Positions 16,614 through 25,371 of a stretch of DNA of 64,000 nucleotides are shown piece by piece. Origin of the DNA: Chryseobacterium jejuense. Lineage in GTDB: Bacteria; Bacteroidota; Bacteroidia; Flavobacteriales; Weeksellaceae. Where the stretch lies: contig NZ_JAGIPR010000007.1 in NCBI RefSeq assembly GCF_017877355.1, forward strand, positions 124,001 through 188,000. Direction: 5' to 3'. Made by a program: the position numbers and the translations under genes. Within the stretch, counting starts at the first letter, position 1, and each line of letters begins with the position of its first letter. The notes under the pieces were generated by a model, which worked only from the letters and a program-made list of their open reading frames with translations, made no database searches and was not told where the DNA came from.

Positions 16614-17291
16614 ATGAAAAAATTTTTATTAACAGCAACTATGCTCGTTGCCTTTACGGCTCTTTCCAAGGCTCAGCAAGGGAGAGTGGGGATTAACACG
16701 TCCACACCTGCCGCAACTCTAGACGTTGTAGCTAACGCTGACGTTACTAGACCTGACGCCTTATTAGTCCCTCGTTTGTCAAGAGCTCAATTATTAGCTA
16801 AAGATGCAGCCTATGCAAATGGAGATGCTACTGCAGCTAGTGCTCAGAATGGTGCGCTTGTATTCGTAAATTTAGTAGACGGAACTGCTACTGCTAAGAC
16901 AACTAATGTTACAGCTACAGGATTCTATTATTATGACGGTACAAACGGTAACAATGTTTGGAAACCTGTAGGTGGTGGTTCATCTACTACTCAAAGGTAT
17001 GAAGGTATTGTAGGTTCTGCCACTACAGTTAATGCTGCTTATACGGTCACTGGGAATGATTTCTTTATTGTAACAAATGCTGCTGCTGGACTTACAATTA
17101 CATTACCTGCTGCCGATCCTACCAATGCTGGTAGAGTAGTAGTTATTTCTAATCAGAATACAGCAAGTTCTACTGTTACAGTAGTATCAGCAAATGGTGT
17201 TCCGGTTGCTGGTACTAATACTCTTCTGCAATTTAGAGGGAAACAGTATGTCTCTGACGGTACAAGATGGGTTACAATATCTTATAATTAA
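16614..17291 (+). CDS. Secreted surface protein, GINTSTPAATLDV type (function unknown)
   Basis: The 225-residue protein has a clear signal peptide (about 1-20, ending LSKAQ) and then the motif GRVGINTSTPAATLDV. That motif begins many flavobacterial surface proteins resembling phage tail-fibre or adhesin-like repeats. In the middle, TATGFYYYDGTNGNNVWKPV is the matching conserved block. The C-terminal part (about 140-225) is beta-rich and ends RGKQYVSDGTRWVTISYN, like a tail-fibre C-terminal domain. GCT-rich Ala codons suggest high expression. It lies 20 bases before a second protein of similar design. The exact role is unknown; cell-surface or matrix location is an inference. Confidence 0.65.
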   Translation: MKKFLLTATMLVAFTALSKAQQGRVGINTSTPAATLDVVANADVTRPDALLVPRLSRAQLLAKDAAYANGDATAASAQNGALVFVNLVDGTATAKTTNVTATGFYYYDGTNGNNVWKPVGGGSSTTQRYEGIVGSATTVNAAYTVTGNDFFIVTNAAAGLTITLPAADPTNAGRVVVISNQNTASSTVTVVSANGVPVAGTNTLLQFRGKQYVSDGTRWVTISYN

Positions 17292-17311
17292 CACTTTAAA
17301 AATCCAATACA

Positions 17312-18073
17312 ATGAAAAAAATAGTTTTATTTAGCATATTTTGTTTCCTTTCGTCTAATTTATCTTTTGCTCAAATTGCAACTAACCAACAGACGGTTGC
17401 TACAATTACGGATGAGAACGCATTTCTTGATGCAAGTTCAAATTTTGATGAAAGTGCAAATTCATCTAATACAATCGGAAAAGGTTTAGTATATCCAAGA
17501 ACAAACCTTACTACATGGGTTTTTAAAACGGATAATGTTGACGGTATTAATTTTCCTACTGGTTTTGATGGTATGATTGTTTACAATACTGGAACAGGAA
17601 ATACTTTAACAGGAGCTAATAACCCAAGTACAGTATCTACTGTTGCACCAGGATTTTATTATTTTTCCAATCCTATAGCTGCAGGTAGTGCTACAGGTAG
17701 TGCTGCAGTTACAACAGGTAGATGGTTACCATTAGGTGGGGCTGTTTCTCCAAAAGTAACTATCGGAACAGCTGAGACAACAACAAATACACTTGTTAAT
17801 GTTAGCCCAGGGGTTGATAAGCAGGTTTATGCTATCAAAGGATCTTTTGTAGCTAGTGGAACTTCTACAGCAGTAAATATTCCTGCTCCTAGTGGAATGA
17901 CAACTATGTATGCAATCACTATTTACAAATCAGGTTCTGGAGTAGTTTACGATAGAAGCTTATATTCTTACAATGTTGTTACTACGGCTGGAAATGCAAT
18001 TACAGGTTCACCTAGCATGTCTGTAGTGTATCCTAACGGAACATACGATTATGTATTAGAATACTTAAAATAA
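17312..18073 (+). CDS. Secreted surface protein, second of a tandem pair (function unknown)
   Basis: The 253-residue protein begins with a signal peptide (about 1-20, ending LSFAQ). It then has a Thr/Asn/Ser-rich beta-type sequence with the block APGFYYFSNPI followed by GRWLPLGGA, which parallels GFYYYDG and WKPVGGG in the gene just upstream. The remaining C-terminal region (about 150-253) is a separate beta-rich domain ending TYDYVLEYLK. It follows its neighbour by 20 bases and is followed by a strong terminator, so the two form one short operon. No enzymatic motif is visible. It is probably a structural surface or matrix protein (inference). Confidence 0.6.
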   Translation: MKKIVLFSIFCFLSSNLSFAQIATNQQTVATITDENAFLDASSNFDESANSSNTIGKGLVYPRTNLTTWVFKTDNVDGINFPTGFDGMIVYNTGTGNTLTGANNPSTVSTVAPGFYYFSNPIAAGSATGSAAVTTGRWLPLGGAVSPKVTIGTAETTTNTLVNVSPGVDKQVYAIKGSFVASGTSTAVNIPAPSGMTTMYAITIYKSGSGVVYDRSLYSYNVVTTAGNAITGSPSMSVVYPNGTYDYVLEYLK

Positions 18074-18100
18074 AAGAATTTTTATTTAATTACATATTAA

Positions 18101-18129
18101 AACCAACGATTTAATCGTTGGTTTTTTTT
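18101..18129 (+). terminator. Terminator of the secreted-protein pair
   Basis: A 10-bp stem (18101-18110 with 18114-18123), loop TTA, then a run of T to 18129. It lies 28 bases after the stop of the second secreted-protein gene. Confidence 0.85.
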
Positions 18130-18867
18130 ATCTTTTAAATGAGAATGTAATGGTGCCAGTTATAAGCCATCTGAGCTTCTTATTGTTCAATTAGTTTTAA
18201 TCACTTTAAAAGAGCTATAATTAACTTACGAGCAATGTGCAACATATTTAATGAATTGAACCACTTTTGGATATCATCCTGTTCCTGAGATCTGAGATAA
18301 TAGAAAAAGTAAACTATAGTTAGTCTATTTTTTTATTGAAAAGCTTTTTAATCTGATTCTTAACACTTACTTTTGGAAAATGATTATAAAGAGAAGATGG
18401 TCTTTCAGATGATTAATGGATGAAAATAGAAGAAGATTTGAGATAATAATCCAATCAGCATAAATTTTACTATTAATATTGCTGTTAAAATATTTTTAGA
18501 TGATCTGGTTATATAGCACTTGAGCTATTCTATCAGCTATTTTATCCTATATCGATTCTTAACATTTACAGCTTTTTAAAGTTAGTTTTATGGGTATAAT
18601 CAATATTTTGACAATTTGTAACTATTTGAATTTTAGTTATTTATAAATTTGTTCTTCTGGAATTATGCATGAATTAGTTAATTAAATTAACATTTTGATG
18701 TTTTTTTTAACGTTTTTTAACAGTAGCGTTTAAAATCCCTATTCATAGGGTCTTACAAAGGTAGTTAATATATAATTTGGTTTTTGTTAACGGTTTTTAA
18801 CAATTGGAATAGGGATATAAAGAGATTCCTGATACTTTTGCCCTGTCAAAACCAATAAAAGTTCAAA
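18130..18867 (+). promoter_or_regulatory. 738-base gene-free region upstream of rlpA, with repeats and a promoter
   Basis: No credible gene in either strand. Contents: two near-identical 16-mers (GATTCTTAACACTTAC at 18355 and GATTCTTAACATTTAC at 18554); two copies of TTAACG(T/G)TTTTTAACA at 18707-18722 and 18787-18802, each a TTAAC-N5-TTAAC direct repeat; an inverted pair ATCCCTATTC (18735-18744) and GAATAGGGAT (18807-18816); and a -7 box TACTTTTG at 18833-18840, 27 bases before the ATG. It looks like a multi-site control region for the rlpA gene. Which regulator binds is unknown. Confidence 0.5.
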
Positions 18868-19239
18868 ATGATGAAAAGATTCATTCTCGTAATCATAATG
18901 ATGATTTCAACCTTAGGTGTTTACTCGTTTACAAGTAATGCCTTAGATGCGAAAAAAACAAGTTATGCATCGTACTACCACGATAAATTTAACGGTAGAA
19001 AAACCGCAAGCGGAGAAATCTTTGATAACTCAAAGTTTACTGCAGCAAACAGAACGCTTCCATTTGGAACAAACGTTAAGGTAACAAACCTTAAGAATGG
19101 TAAAGAGGTAATAGTGAGAATTAATGACAGAGGGCCTTTCCATTCATCAAGATCTTTAGACATGTCTAAAGCAGCGTTCGATGAGATCGGAGATGTTAAT
19201 CATGGTACTATTCCGGTCGAATATGAAATTGTCGATTAA
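18868..19239 (+). CDS. RlpA-like double-psi beta-barrel protein (septal lytic transglycosylase family)
   Basis: The 123-residue protein has an N-terminal hydrophobic signal segment (about 1-25) and then a complete double-psi beta-barrel: SYASYYHDKFNGRKTASGE, FTAANRTLPFGTNVKVTN, VIVRINDRGPFHSSRSLDMS, ending in VEYEIVD. RlpA proteins bind or cleave denuded peptidoglycan glycan strands. The Glu in ASGE and the Asp in NDRGPF match the active-site positions. The protein lacks the C-terminal SPOR domain of the larger RlpA forms, so septal targeting is not implied. It is single, preceded by a long regulatory gap and followed by a terminator. Confidence 0.85.
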   Translation: MMKRFILVIIMMISTLGVYSFTSNALDAKKTSYASYYHDKFNGRKTASGEIFDNSKFTAANRTLPFGTNVKVTNLKNGKEVIVRINDRGPFHSSRSLDMSKAAFDEIGDVNHGTIPVEYEIVD

Positions 19240-19260
19240 TTTTATGATTTAAATTAAAAA

Positions 19261-19287
19261 AAGCCAGCTGATTTCAGCTGGCTTTTG
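19261..19287. terminator. Bidirectional terminator between rlpA and exonuclease III gene
   Basis: Stem of about 10-11 bp (19261-19271 with 19274-19284) with a T run on the plus side and an A run before it that gives a T run on the minus side. It sits between two convergent genes. Confidence 0.8.
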
Positions 19288-19308
19288 CTTTGTTAGATAT
19301 AAGGATCA

Positions 19309-20073
19309 TTATACATTTAATTCCAATAGGGCAGGACAGTGATCGGAATGAACAGCTTCTTTTAAAATAACAGCTCGCGTAAGTTTATCCTTTAAGCTAT
19401 AGGAGGTGAAATTGTAATCCAATCTCCAGCCTTTATTTCTTTCCCTTGAATTTTGTCTGTAGCTCCACCATGTATAATTATCAGGTTCATTGTTAAAAAA
19501 CCTGAAACTATCAATCAATTCACATTCATTAATGAAATCAGTCATCCATTCCCTTTCCATAGGAAGAAATCCTGAAACATTTTTTAGACCAACAGGATTG
19601 TGAATATCAATAGCCTCATGGCAGATATTAAAATCACCGGATATAATCAGGTTGGGAATTTCTTTCTTTAAATTTTTAATATATTCAAGGAAATCATGAC
19701 AGAATTGCATCTTAAAATCTAGTCTTTCAATATTCGATGCAGAAGGTACATATACTGAAATTGCAGAGAATCCATCAAAATCAGCACGGATAATTCTTCC
19801 CTCATTATCATAACTTTCGATACCACAACCGTACTCCACGTGATTGGGTTTTACTTTTGACGCGATTCCGACCCCGCTATAGCCTTTTCTTACTGCTGAA
19901 TGCCAATAACTATGGTATCCTAATTTTTCAAGGCTTTCGATGTCTATCTGATCGTTTCCGGCTTTACTTTCCTGAATACAGATCACATCCGGATCGGCGG
20001 TGGTAAGCCAACCCAAAAAATCTTTGGTAAATGCGGCTCTGATTCCATTAACATTGTAGGTAATTAATCTCAT
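19309..20073 (-). CDS. xth: Exodeoxyribonuclease III
   Basis: A 254-residue member of the endonuclease/exonuclease/phosphatase fold. MRLITYNVNGIRAAF holds the catalytic Asn7 region, VICIQESKA the metal-binding Glu (about 35), and GYSGVGIASK the Tyr region. LIISGDFNICHEAIDIHNP holds the Asp-x-Asn pair, WWSYRQNSRERNKGWRLDYN the substrate block, and SDHCPALLEL the terminal catalytic Asp-His. ExoIII cuts DNA at abasic sites and degrades one strand from the 3' end in base-excision repair. Its start overlaps the stop of the YciI-like gene by one base, so translation is probably coupled. Confidence 0.93.
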   Translation of the reverse strand: MRLITYNVNGIRAAFTKDFLGWLTTADPDVICIQESKAGNDQIDIESLEKLGYHSYWHSAVRKGYSGVGIASKVKPNHVEYGCGIESYDNEGRIIRADFDGFSAISVYVPSASNIERLDFKMQFCHDFLEYIKNLKKEIPNLIISGDFNICHEAIDIHNPVGLKNVSGFLPMEREWMTDFINECELIDSFRFFNNEPDNYTWWSYRQNSRERNKGWRLDYNFTSYSLKDKLTRAVILKEAVHSDHCPALLELNV

Positions 20074-20363
20074 TAGTCTTCTATAAATATTTTAAAATTC
20101 TCGTTGTATTTCGTAGGGATAAATTCAGTGATGTCATAGTCTGCTACCTGATGAATATGAAAAGGATCTTCTGTAATGATCTGCTCAATTACATTTTTAG
20201 AGGAAGCGTTACAGACAATAATTCCCCCGGTTCGTGGCTCTTTTCTTCCCGAAGTAATAAACAGTCCTGAATCATAATATTTTTGAAGAAAGGAATTGTG
20301 TTCTGGAATATGGTGCTCAACATTTTCAATGGCTACCTTATACGTAAGCGAAATAATGAACAT
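20073..20363 (-). CDS. YciI-family protein
   Basis: The 96-residue protein matches the YciI family (ferredoxin-like alpha+beta fold): FIISLTYKVAIENVEHHIPE at the start with paired His, then FITSGRKEPRTGGIIVCNA, and DPFHIHQVADYDITEF with the conserved His/Asp positions. Some family members act on chlorinated compounds, but most are of unknown activity. It is the first gene of a two-gene unit with exonuclease III, overlapping it by one base. A TATCTTCG sequence on the minus strand at 20378-20385 is close to the -7 consensus and may be its promoter. Confidence 0.8.
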   Translation of the reverse strand: MFIISLTYKVAIENVEHHIPEHNSFLQKYYDSGLFITSGRKEPRTGGIIVCNASSKNVIEQIITEDPFHIHQVADYDITEFIPTKYNENFKIFIED

Positions 20364-20403
20364 ATTTTTATTTTTTACGAAGATATGAACTCTTACAGAC
20401 TAT

Positions 20404-20443
20404 AAAAAAAGAAGCAGGAAAAATCATTTGATTTTTCCTGCTT
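20404..20443 (-). terminator. Terminator of porX
   Basis: A 14-bp stem (20412-20425 with 20430-20443), four-base loop, and an A run on the plus strand just before, which reads as a T run in the minus-strand transcript. It lies 20 bases past the porX stop. Confidence 0.85.
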
Positions 20444-20463
20444 TAAACGCCAAATTTAAAAAA

Positions 20464-22008
20464 CTACTTGGGTTCTAAAATACTGATAGGAATGATACAT
20501 TCCTCCAATGAGATTCCACCATGTTGATAGGTTTCTTTATAGTAATTTACAAAATGATTGTAGTTCTTAGGGTAAGCAAGGAATATATTGTTTTTAGCAA
20601 AAATATATTTCGAACTTAAGTTTCCTTTTGGAAGGAAAAGTTTTTCCGGATTGGTAATTGCCCAAACATCGCTGTCGTCATACGTTAAGCTTTTCCCTGT
20701 TTTGTATCGGATATTGGTAGATGTTTCTCTGTCGCCAACTACTTTACTTGGCTTTTTAACGTAAACAGTTCCGTGGTCTGTTGTGATAACTAATTTATAT
20801 CCGTTTTCGGCTGCTGTTTTAATAATCTTTATCAATGAAGAGTTTTCAAACCAGTTAAGTGTTAAAGAACGGAACGTTTTATCATCACGGATAAGCTGAT
20901 CCACAATATGGTTGTCAGTTTTCGCATGAGAAAGAATATCAATGAAGTTATAGACAATCACCAATAAGTCATTGTTTTTATGCTGATTGAAGTCATCGTA
21001 GATCTTTCTTTCAAAATCTGCGTTCAATACTTTCAGATACTTCATAGATTTGGATCCAAGGCCAATTCTTTTCATCTGATCTTCCAGAAAGTCACGTTCA
21101 AACTCATTTTTGTTTCCTTCCTCATTATCATTAAACCATTTATCCGGGAAACGTTTTTCAATCTCTGATGGCATTAAACCTGCAAAGAAGGAATTTCTTG
21201 CATATTGTGTAGCGGTTGGAAGAATACTGTAATAATAATCTTCCGAAACTTTATTGTAATACTTCGTAAATAAAGGCTCAATCACTTTCCACTGGTCGTA
21301 ACGAAGGTTGTCAACCATTAATAAAAGTACTTTATCCTTTTCTACCTCAGGCTTTACCTTTTCTTTGAAAAGCGTGTGGCTCATCAGAGGCTTATCAGAG
21401 TCAATAAGCCAGTCTGCATAATTTTTTTCAATAAACTTAGCAAACTGAATGTTAGCTTCTTCTTTCTGTGATTGTAAAAGATCTGCAAATTCATTATCTG
21501 CAACCTTATCGAACTTAATTTCCCAGCTTAGGATTTTTTTATAATATTCAGCCCAATCCTGATAGGTTCTCAAGTAGGATAGTTCCATAGACAGGTTTCT
21601 GAATTCCTGCTGATATTGTAAAATAGTTTTTTGTTCTACAAGATTATCCTGCTGAAGATTCTTTTTTAACGAAAGTAATATCTGATTAGGATTTACAGGC
21701 TTTAGGATATAATCTGCAATTTGAGAACCAATAGCCTCCTCCATGATGTGTTCCTCTTCACTTTTGGTTACCATTACTATTTTTAGAGAGTTATCTTTTT
21801 CCTTAATCATAGGAATTGCTTCCAGCCCGGAAATACCAGGCATATTTTCATCAATGAGTGTTAGGGCAAATTTCTCTGAATCCATAAGTTCCAAAGCCTC
21901 ATTCACGTTGTTAACAGGGGTTACCTGATAACCTTTCTTTTCTAAAAATACGATGTGAGGTTTAAGTAAATCTATTTCATCATCTATCCATAATATCTTT
22001 TCTGACAT
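20464..22008 (-). CDS. porX: PorX: response regulator with PglZ/alkaline-phosphatase-fold output domain
   Basis: The 514-residue protein starts with a CheY-like receiver domain (ILWIDDEIDLL; phospho-acceptor Asp53 in LTLIDENMPG; the Thr and Lys switch residues in VMVTKSEEE and YILKPVNP). After a helical linker (about 120-200) comes a PglZ domain of the alkaline-phosphatase superfamily, with VLLLMVDNLRYDQW and ILPTATQYARNSFFAG as metal-site regions and VITTDHGTVYVKKP near the end. This exact fusion is PorX, which controls T9SS genes and gliding or virulence in Bacteroidota; published work assigns it a nucleotide phosphodiesterase activity. The partner kinase PorY is not in the window. It is monocistronic, with its own terminator. 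Confidence 0.93.
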   Translation of the reverse strand: MSEKILWIDDEIDLLKPHIVFLEKKGYQVTPVNNVNEALELMDSEKFALTLIDENMPGISGLEAIPMIKEKDNSLKIVMVTKSEEEHIMEEAIGSQIADYILKPVNPNQILLSLKKNLQQDNLVEQKTILQYQQEFRNLSMELSYLRTYQDWAEYYKKILSWEIKFDKVADNEFADLLQSQKEEANIQFAKFIEKNYADWLIDSDKPLMSHTLFKEKVKPEVEKDKVLLLMVDNLRYDQWKVIEPLFTKYYNKVSEDYYYSILPTATQYARNSFFAGLMPSEIEKRFPDKWFNDNEEGNKNEFERDFLEDQMKRIGLGSKSMKYLKVLNADFERKIYDDFNQHKNNDLLVIVYNFIDILSHAKTDNHIVDQLIRDDKTFRSLTLNWFENSSLIKIIKTAAENGYKLVITTDHGTVYVKKPSKVVGDRETSTNIRYKTGKSLTYDDSDVWAITNPEKLFLPKGNLSSKYIFAKNNIFLAYPKNYNHFVNYYKETYQHGGISLEECIIPISILEPK

Positions 22009-22141
22009 AATTTATTTTTTACATGGTTATTGTATCAAAATGTTGACCAAATCCTTTTAAATTCTCACAAATTCGAGAGTTTAAAAGTTAAATATTAGTT
22101 AAATGGAAATACCCCGTGATATTTCCCATTTTTGTAGCTTT

Positions 22142-23782
22142 TCAATTCTTATTTTTAATATACAGCAAGGCTCTTTCCAAAACTTCGTCTTTTCCGTTTT
22201 TTATTCCTTCCACACTTGGTTTGACAAGGATATCAGGAATAATCCCGATTCTTTGGGTTTCTCTTCCATCCGGATAATAAGCGCCAAGGCCGGTAAAGCA
22301 AGTATCTAAGTCTGCAATTCTAAACTTGATAATATCTCCGTTAGCTCCCGAAGTATTGCTCCCGATCACTTTGGATTTGGGATGCTGTTTGAACATCATG
22401 GTTGTGGTCTCTGCCTGACTTTGCGTATTTTCGTCTACCAAAACGATTATGTTTCCTTTATAATAATCGGGATTCTTCCTGCCAATATTGTTCTTTCTAC
22501 TATAAAATTTTCCGGGATAATTAGTTTCCGGAAAGTTAAACTGATAATAAACGGTAGATTGGGGAAGTAATAATTGACTTAAAGGGATGATGGTAAGCTT
22601 GGGATAATTTCTAAGATCGAAAATGATAGATTCCGAAGATTTCAGTTCTCTGTACATTTCATTCACTTCATCTTTAGCCAGGACTCCCATATTGACGTAT
22701 CCGATTTTCTTTTCCTCATCCAGAAACTTCCATTTTTGAGGAACTGGCACTTTCTTAATAATAATATCCTTAACAAAATACGTTTTAGCAGCCACCTCCA
22801 GATTTTGTCCGTTTCTTTCTAACTTTACGGAAAGCGAATCACTATTACTGAAAAGAAGTTTACTTTTTACCTTATTCACCTTTCCCCAGGAGTTGGATGC
22901 AGGGACGTGTTTTCCAAGGCTGTTAACCATTTGTGGAATTGTTTTTCCATTCACATCATAAATAACATCACCGATGTTGAATGGAGTTTTCTCACGAAAT
23001 CGATTGTCATTAATTCTTGTAATAACTAATTTCCCTTCTGCATAGGAATATTCTACAGGAAGTTTTCTGTTTCCATATAGATGAAGACTAATGAGTGGTG
23101 AAAAAAGATAAGTGTGTGAATCATCAGTCTTTGTTACCAATTCAGCTAAAGTTAATTGATAATCGTTATCATTATTAACATTAATAAATTTGGGTATCAT
23201 TTCTGTAAGAACATCATTCCAATTTTGATCTGTTTGATATTTATAGGGAAAAAAATATTCTACATAGTTCCAATATCTGAACAATTCTAATAAGCTGACC
23301 TGTTTGGAAGTGAATTGCGACCCATAAGAATTTTCATTTCTGAAGAATATTTTTCGTCCTCCTTTTCCTATATAATGATGGTTGCCAATATTCCGATTGT
23401 TTTCAATATAATGAAGTTTTTGAGAAGTAGCTGGAGTAAAGGTGGCGGAATTGTCTATCCAACTCAGATCAAAGTTTTTCAGGAAATAAGTTTTATCTGA
23501 TTCTTGTAGACATTCTGTACATTCCTTAATTTTTCCAAGACTTGCAATCCAGTTGGAGTATAGATCGTTCAATGCAGCTTTGTCATTGATTCTTTCAAGC
23601 TCATTTATCTTCTTGAAAAGTTGTTGGTCCCAATTCAGATTCCCTTTGACTACCTGAGGATGATAATATTTTAAAAATCCCCAAACTCTGCAGAGGGATT
23701 CCAGTTTTTGATTTTCAGATAAAACCTGTGCGGAAAAATGTAGATTTAAAAATAATAAAATGAAAAGAAAATATTTTCTCAT
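22142..23782 (-). CDS. S41-family (tail-specific-like) secreted peptidase
   Basis: The 546-residue protein has an N-terminal signal peptide (about 1-18, ending HFSAQ). It then carries a helical domain (SLCRVWGFLKYYHPQVVKG), a PDZ-like segment (TPFNIGDVIYDVNGKTIP) and the S41 core. In that core, VLVDENTQSQAETTTMMF holds the catalytic serine region and KVIGSNTSGANGD the oxyanion loop. Such proteases cleave near protein C-termini in the periplasm. ATG 23782 is preferred to an in-frame TTG one codon upstream. A good promoter lies just before it. It stands alone between porX and an HD protein on the other strand. The substrate is unknown. Confidence 0.82.
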   Translation of the reverse strand: MRKYFLFILLFLNLHFSAQVLSENQKLESLCRVWGFLKYYHPQVVKGNLNWDQQLFKKINELERINDKAALNDLYSNWIASLGKIKECTECLQESDKTYFLKNFDLSWIDNSATFTPATSQKLHYIENNRNIGNHHYIGKGGRKIFFRNENSYGSQFTSKQVSLLELFRYWNYVEYFFPYKYQTDQNWNDVLTEMIPKFINVNNDNDYQLTLAELVTKTDDSHTYLFSPLISLHLYGNRKLPVEYSYAEGKLVITRINDNRFREKTPFNIGDVIYDVNGKTIPQMVNSLGKHVPASNSWGKVNKVKSKLLFSNSDSLSVKLERNGQNLEVAAKTYFVKDIIIKKVPVPQKWKFLDEEKKIGYVNMGVLAKDEVNEMYRELKSSESIIFDLRNYPKLTIIPLSQLLLPQSTVYYQFNFPETNYPGKFYSRKNNIGRKNPDYYKGNIIVLVDENTQSQAETTTMMFKQHPKSKVIGSNTSGANGDIIKFRIADLDTCFTGLGAYYPDGRETQRIGIIPDILVKPSVEGIKNGKDEVLERALLYIKNKN

Positions 23783-23801
23783 CAAGAGGATTGAGTTTTC
23801 T

Positions 23802-23833
23802 CAAAGATAAGTGATTCATGTAAGAACAGCAAA
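23802..23833 (-). promoter_or_regulatory. Promoter of the S41 peptidase gene
   Basis: On the minus strand TTTG (complement of 23830-23833), 20 bases, then TATCTTTG (complement of 23802-23809). Both elements match the Bacteroidota consensus at the standard distance. The ATG is 19 bases below the -7 box. Confidence 0.8.
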
Positions 23834-23861
23834 GGTTTTTTGATGAATAATTTCAGGAAGT

Positions 23862-24005
23862 AATGAGGCTGGGAGCTGGAAGAAGGAAGCCACTGGAGGT
23901 TGTTAATACTAAAAATCAATATGGAGTAAGTATTCAGAAAATCAGTAGACCATTGTTACTCATTGTACTCAATAACTTCCAGCCTCCCTCTTCTAGCTTC
24001 CAGTC
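23862..24005. repeat. Dispersed intergenic repeat, first copy (GGAAG/CTTCC arms)
   Basis: Two purine/pyrimidine-rich arms in inverted order, the left including GGGAGCTGGAAGAAGGAAGC and the right including AACTTCCAGCCTCCCTCTTC and CTAGCTTCCAG, separated by about 65 bases. A very similar pair of arms with a longer spacer is at 51506-51656. Both lie in gaps between genes, with no open reading frame. Confidence 0.6.
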
Positions 24006-24044
24006 TTTTAATACTAATTTAATCATCCTTCAAATTTAAATCCC

Positions 24045-24052
24045 TAACTTTG
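24045..24052 (+). promoter_or_regulatory. -7 promoter box of the HD-domain gene
   Basis: TAACTTTG matches TANNTTTG and lies 21 bases before the ATG at 24074. No clear TTG was found at the usual distance upstream. Confidence 0.5.
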
Positions 24053-24073
24053 TTTACTCATACAGACGTTCCA

Positions 24074-25300
24074 ATGCAGAATAAGCTAAAAATTATTAAC
24101 GATCCTGTTCACGGATTTATCAAAATTCCTCACGAAATTTTATTTGATATTATTGAACATCCTTACTTTCAAAGATTAAGAAGGATTGGGCAGACCGGTC
24201 TTTTGAATCTGATTTTTCCCGGAGCTACCCATACAAGGTTCCATCATGCCCTGGGAGCGATGCATTTGATGTTTACAGCTTTGGAAACCTTAAAGCAGAA
24301 AGGAGTTAAGATTTCCGAAGAAGAGGAAAAAGGTGCTATGTTGGCGATTTTAATGCATGATATTGGGCATGGGCCATTCTCTCATGCCTTGGAGAATATG
24401 CTGATGGACGACTGGCATCACGAGAAACTTTCTTTATTATTAATGAATAAACTGAACGAAGAATTTAACGGCCAGTTATCCATGGCTATTGAAATGTTTC
24501 AGGGGCAATACCACAGAAAGTTCTTTAATCAGCTGATTTCATCCCAATTGGATGTTGACAGGTTAGATTATTTGAAAAGAGACAGCTTTTTTACGGGAGT
24601 ATCAGAAGGAAATATTAATACCCAGAGAATTATTTCCATGATGAATGTATGTGAAGAAGGGGAGTTGGTGATTGATGCAAAAGGAATTTATTCTATAGAA
24701 AACTTTTTAACAGCCAGAATGTTCATGTACTGGCAAGTATATTATCATAAGACATCTGCATTGGCTGAATTTCTGTTGGTGAAGATCCTTGAAAGAGCAA
24801 AATATTTAATTTCTCAGGGAATTGAACTTCCGGCAACAGAGAATCTGAAATACTTTTTATATCGTGGAAAGAGTGCTGCAACAGATGAAGACATAGAAAG
24901 GTTTACCAGTTTAGATGATAATGATGTGATTCAGGCTATGAAAGAGTGGCAGAATTCTGATGATTTCGTTTTATCCTATTGGTGTAAAAGTGTTATCCAG
25001 AGAAACCTTCCGAAGACTATTATTTCATCGCATCCTTTTGATGGGAAGATTATTGAAGAAAAAATAAAAATCACCAATGAATTTTTTGGAATTGATAATG
25101 GGAAAGAATTGGTTCATGAAATAAAAAGAAAACTTTTACCTTACGATACCGAAAAGCAACCGATTTATTTATTGCAGAAAAATGGGAAAAGAATGAAGCT
25201 TCACGAGTCGGAAGATCAGCTTTTATCAGGGTTGATGGTAAATAAAACCACTCGCTATATTCTTATGTTTCCAAGGGATATCTCCCGTTTGGATTCTTAA
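24074..25300 (+). CDS. HD-domain phosphohydrolase (dNTPase/SAMHD1-like family)
   Basis: The 408-residue protein begins KIINDPVHGFIKIPHEI and YFQRLRRIGQTGLLNLIFPG, typical of the HD family that includes deoxynucleotide triphosphohydrolases. Metal ligands are visible in GATHTRFHHALGAMHL (His...His) and MHDIGHGPFSHALE (His-Asp). SQLDVDRLDYLKRDSFFTG supplies the last Asp. The C-terminal half is helical and without known motif. It may hydrolyse nucleotides, but the substrate is not certain. An in-frame TTG at 24050 is part of the promoter, so ATG 24074 is the start. It is transcribed alone, 71 bases before lpxD. Confidence 0.82.
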   Translation: MQNKLKIINDPVHGFIKIPHEILFDIIEHPYFQRLRRIGQTGLLNLIFPGATHTRFHHALGAMHLMFTALETLKQKGVKISEEEEKGAMLAILMHDIGHGPFSHALENMLMDDWHHEKLSLLLMNKLNEEFNGQLSMAIEMFQGQYHRKFFNQLISSQLDVDRLDYLKRDSFFTGVSEGNINTQRIISMMNVCEEGELVIDAKGIYSIENFLTARMFMYWQVYYHKTSALAEFLLVKILERAKYLISQGIELPATENLKYFLYRGKSAATDEDIERFTSLDDNDVIQAMKEWQNSDDFVLSYWCKSVIQRNLPKTIISSHPFDGKIIEEKIKITNEFFGIDNGKELVHEIKRKLLPYDTEKQPIYLLQKNGKRMKLHESEDQLLSGLMVNKTTRYILMFPRDISRLDS

Positions 25301-25336
25301 ATAATATTAAAATTGAATATCTGAAATCAAAAAATG

Positions 25337-25365
25337 TTTGCAAATTATAGAATTTCTTATCTTTG
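25337..25365 (+). promoter_or_regulatory. lpxD promoter (TTTG-N17-TATCTTTG), nearly leaderless
   Basis: TTTG at 25337-25340 and TATCTTTG at 25358-25365 with a 17-base spacer form an excellent Bacteroidota promoter. Transcription should start around 25371, at or next to the ATG at 25372, so the mRNA would be leaderless or nearly so. Confidence 0.8.
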
Positions 25366-25371
25366 CAGAAT

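Noticed and set aside
20464..22008. PglZ domain as part of a phage-defence (BREX) system
   Set aside because: It is fused to a receiver domain in the PorX arrangement, and no BREX partners (PglX methylase, BrxC, BrxL) are in the window.
24074..25300. HD-domain protein as an anti-phage nucleotide depletion enzyme
   Set aside because: It belongs to a widespread housekeeping-type family, has a plain promoter, and lies next to lipid A genes with no defence gene nearby.
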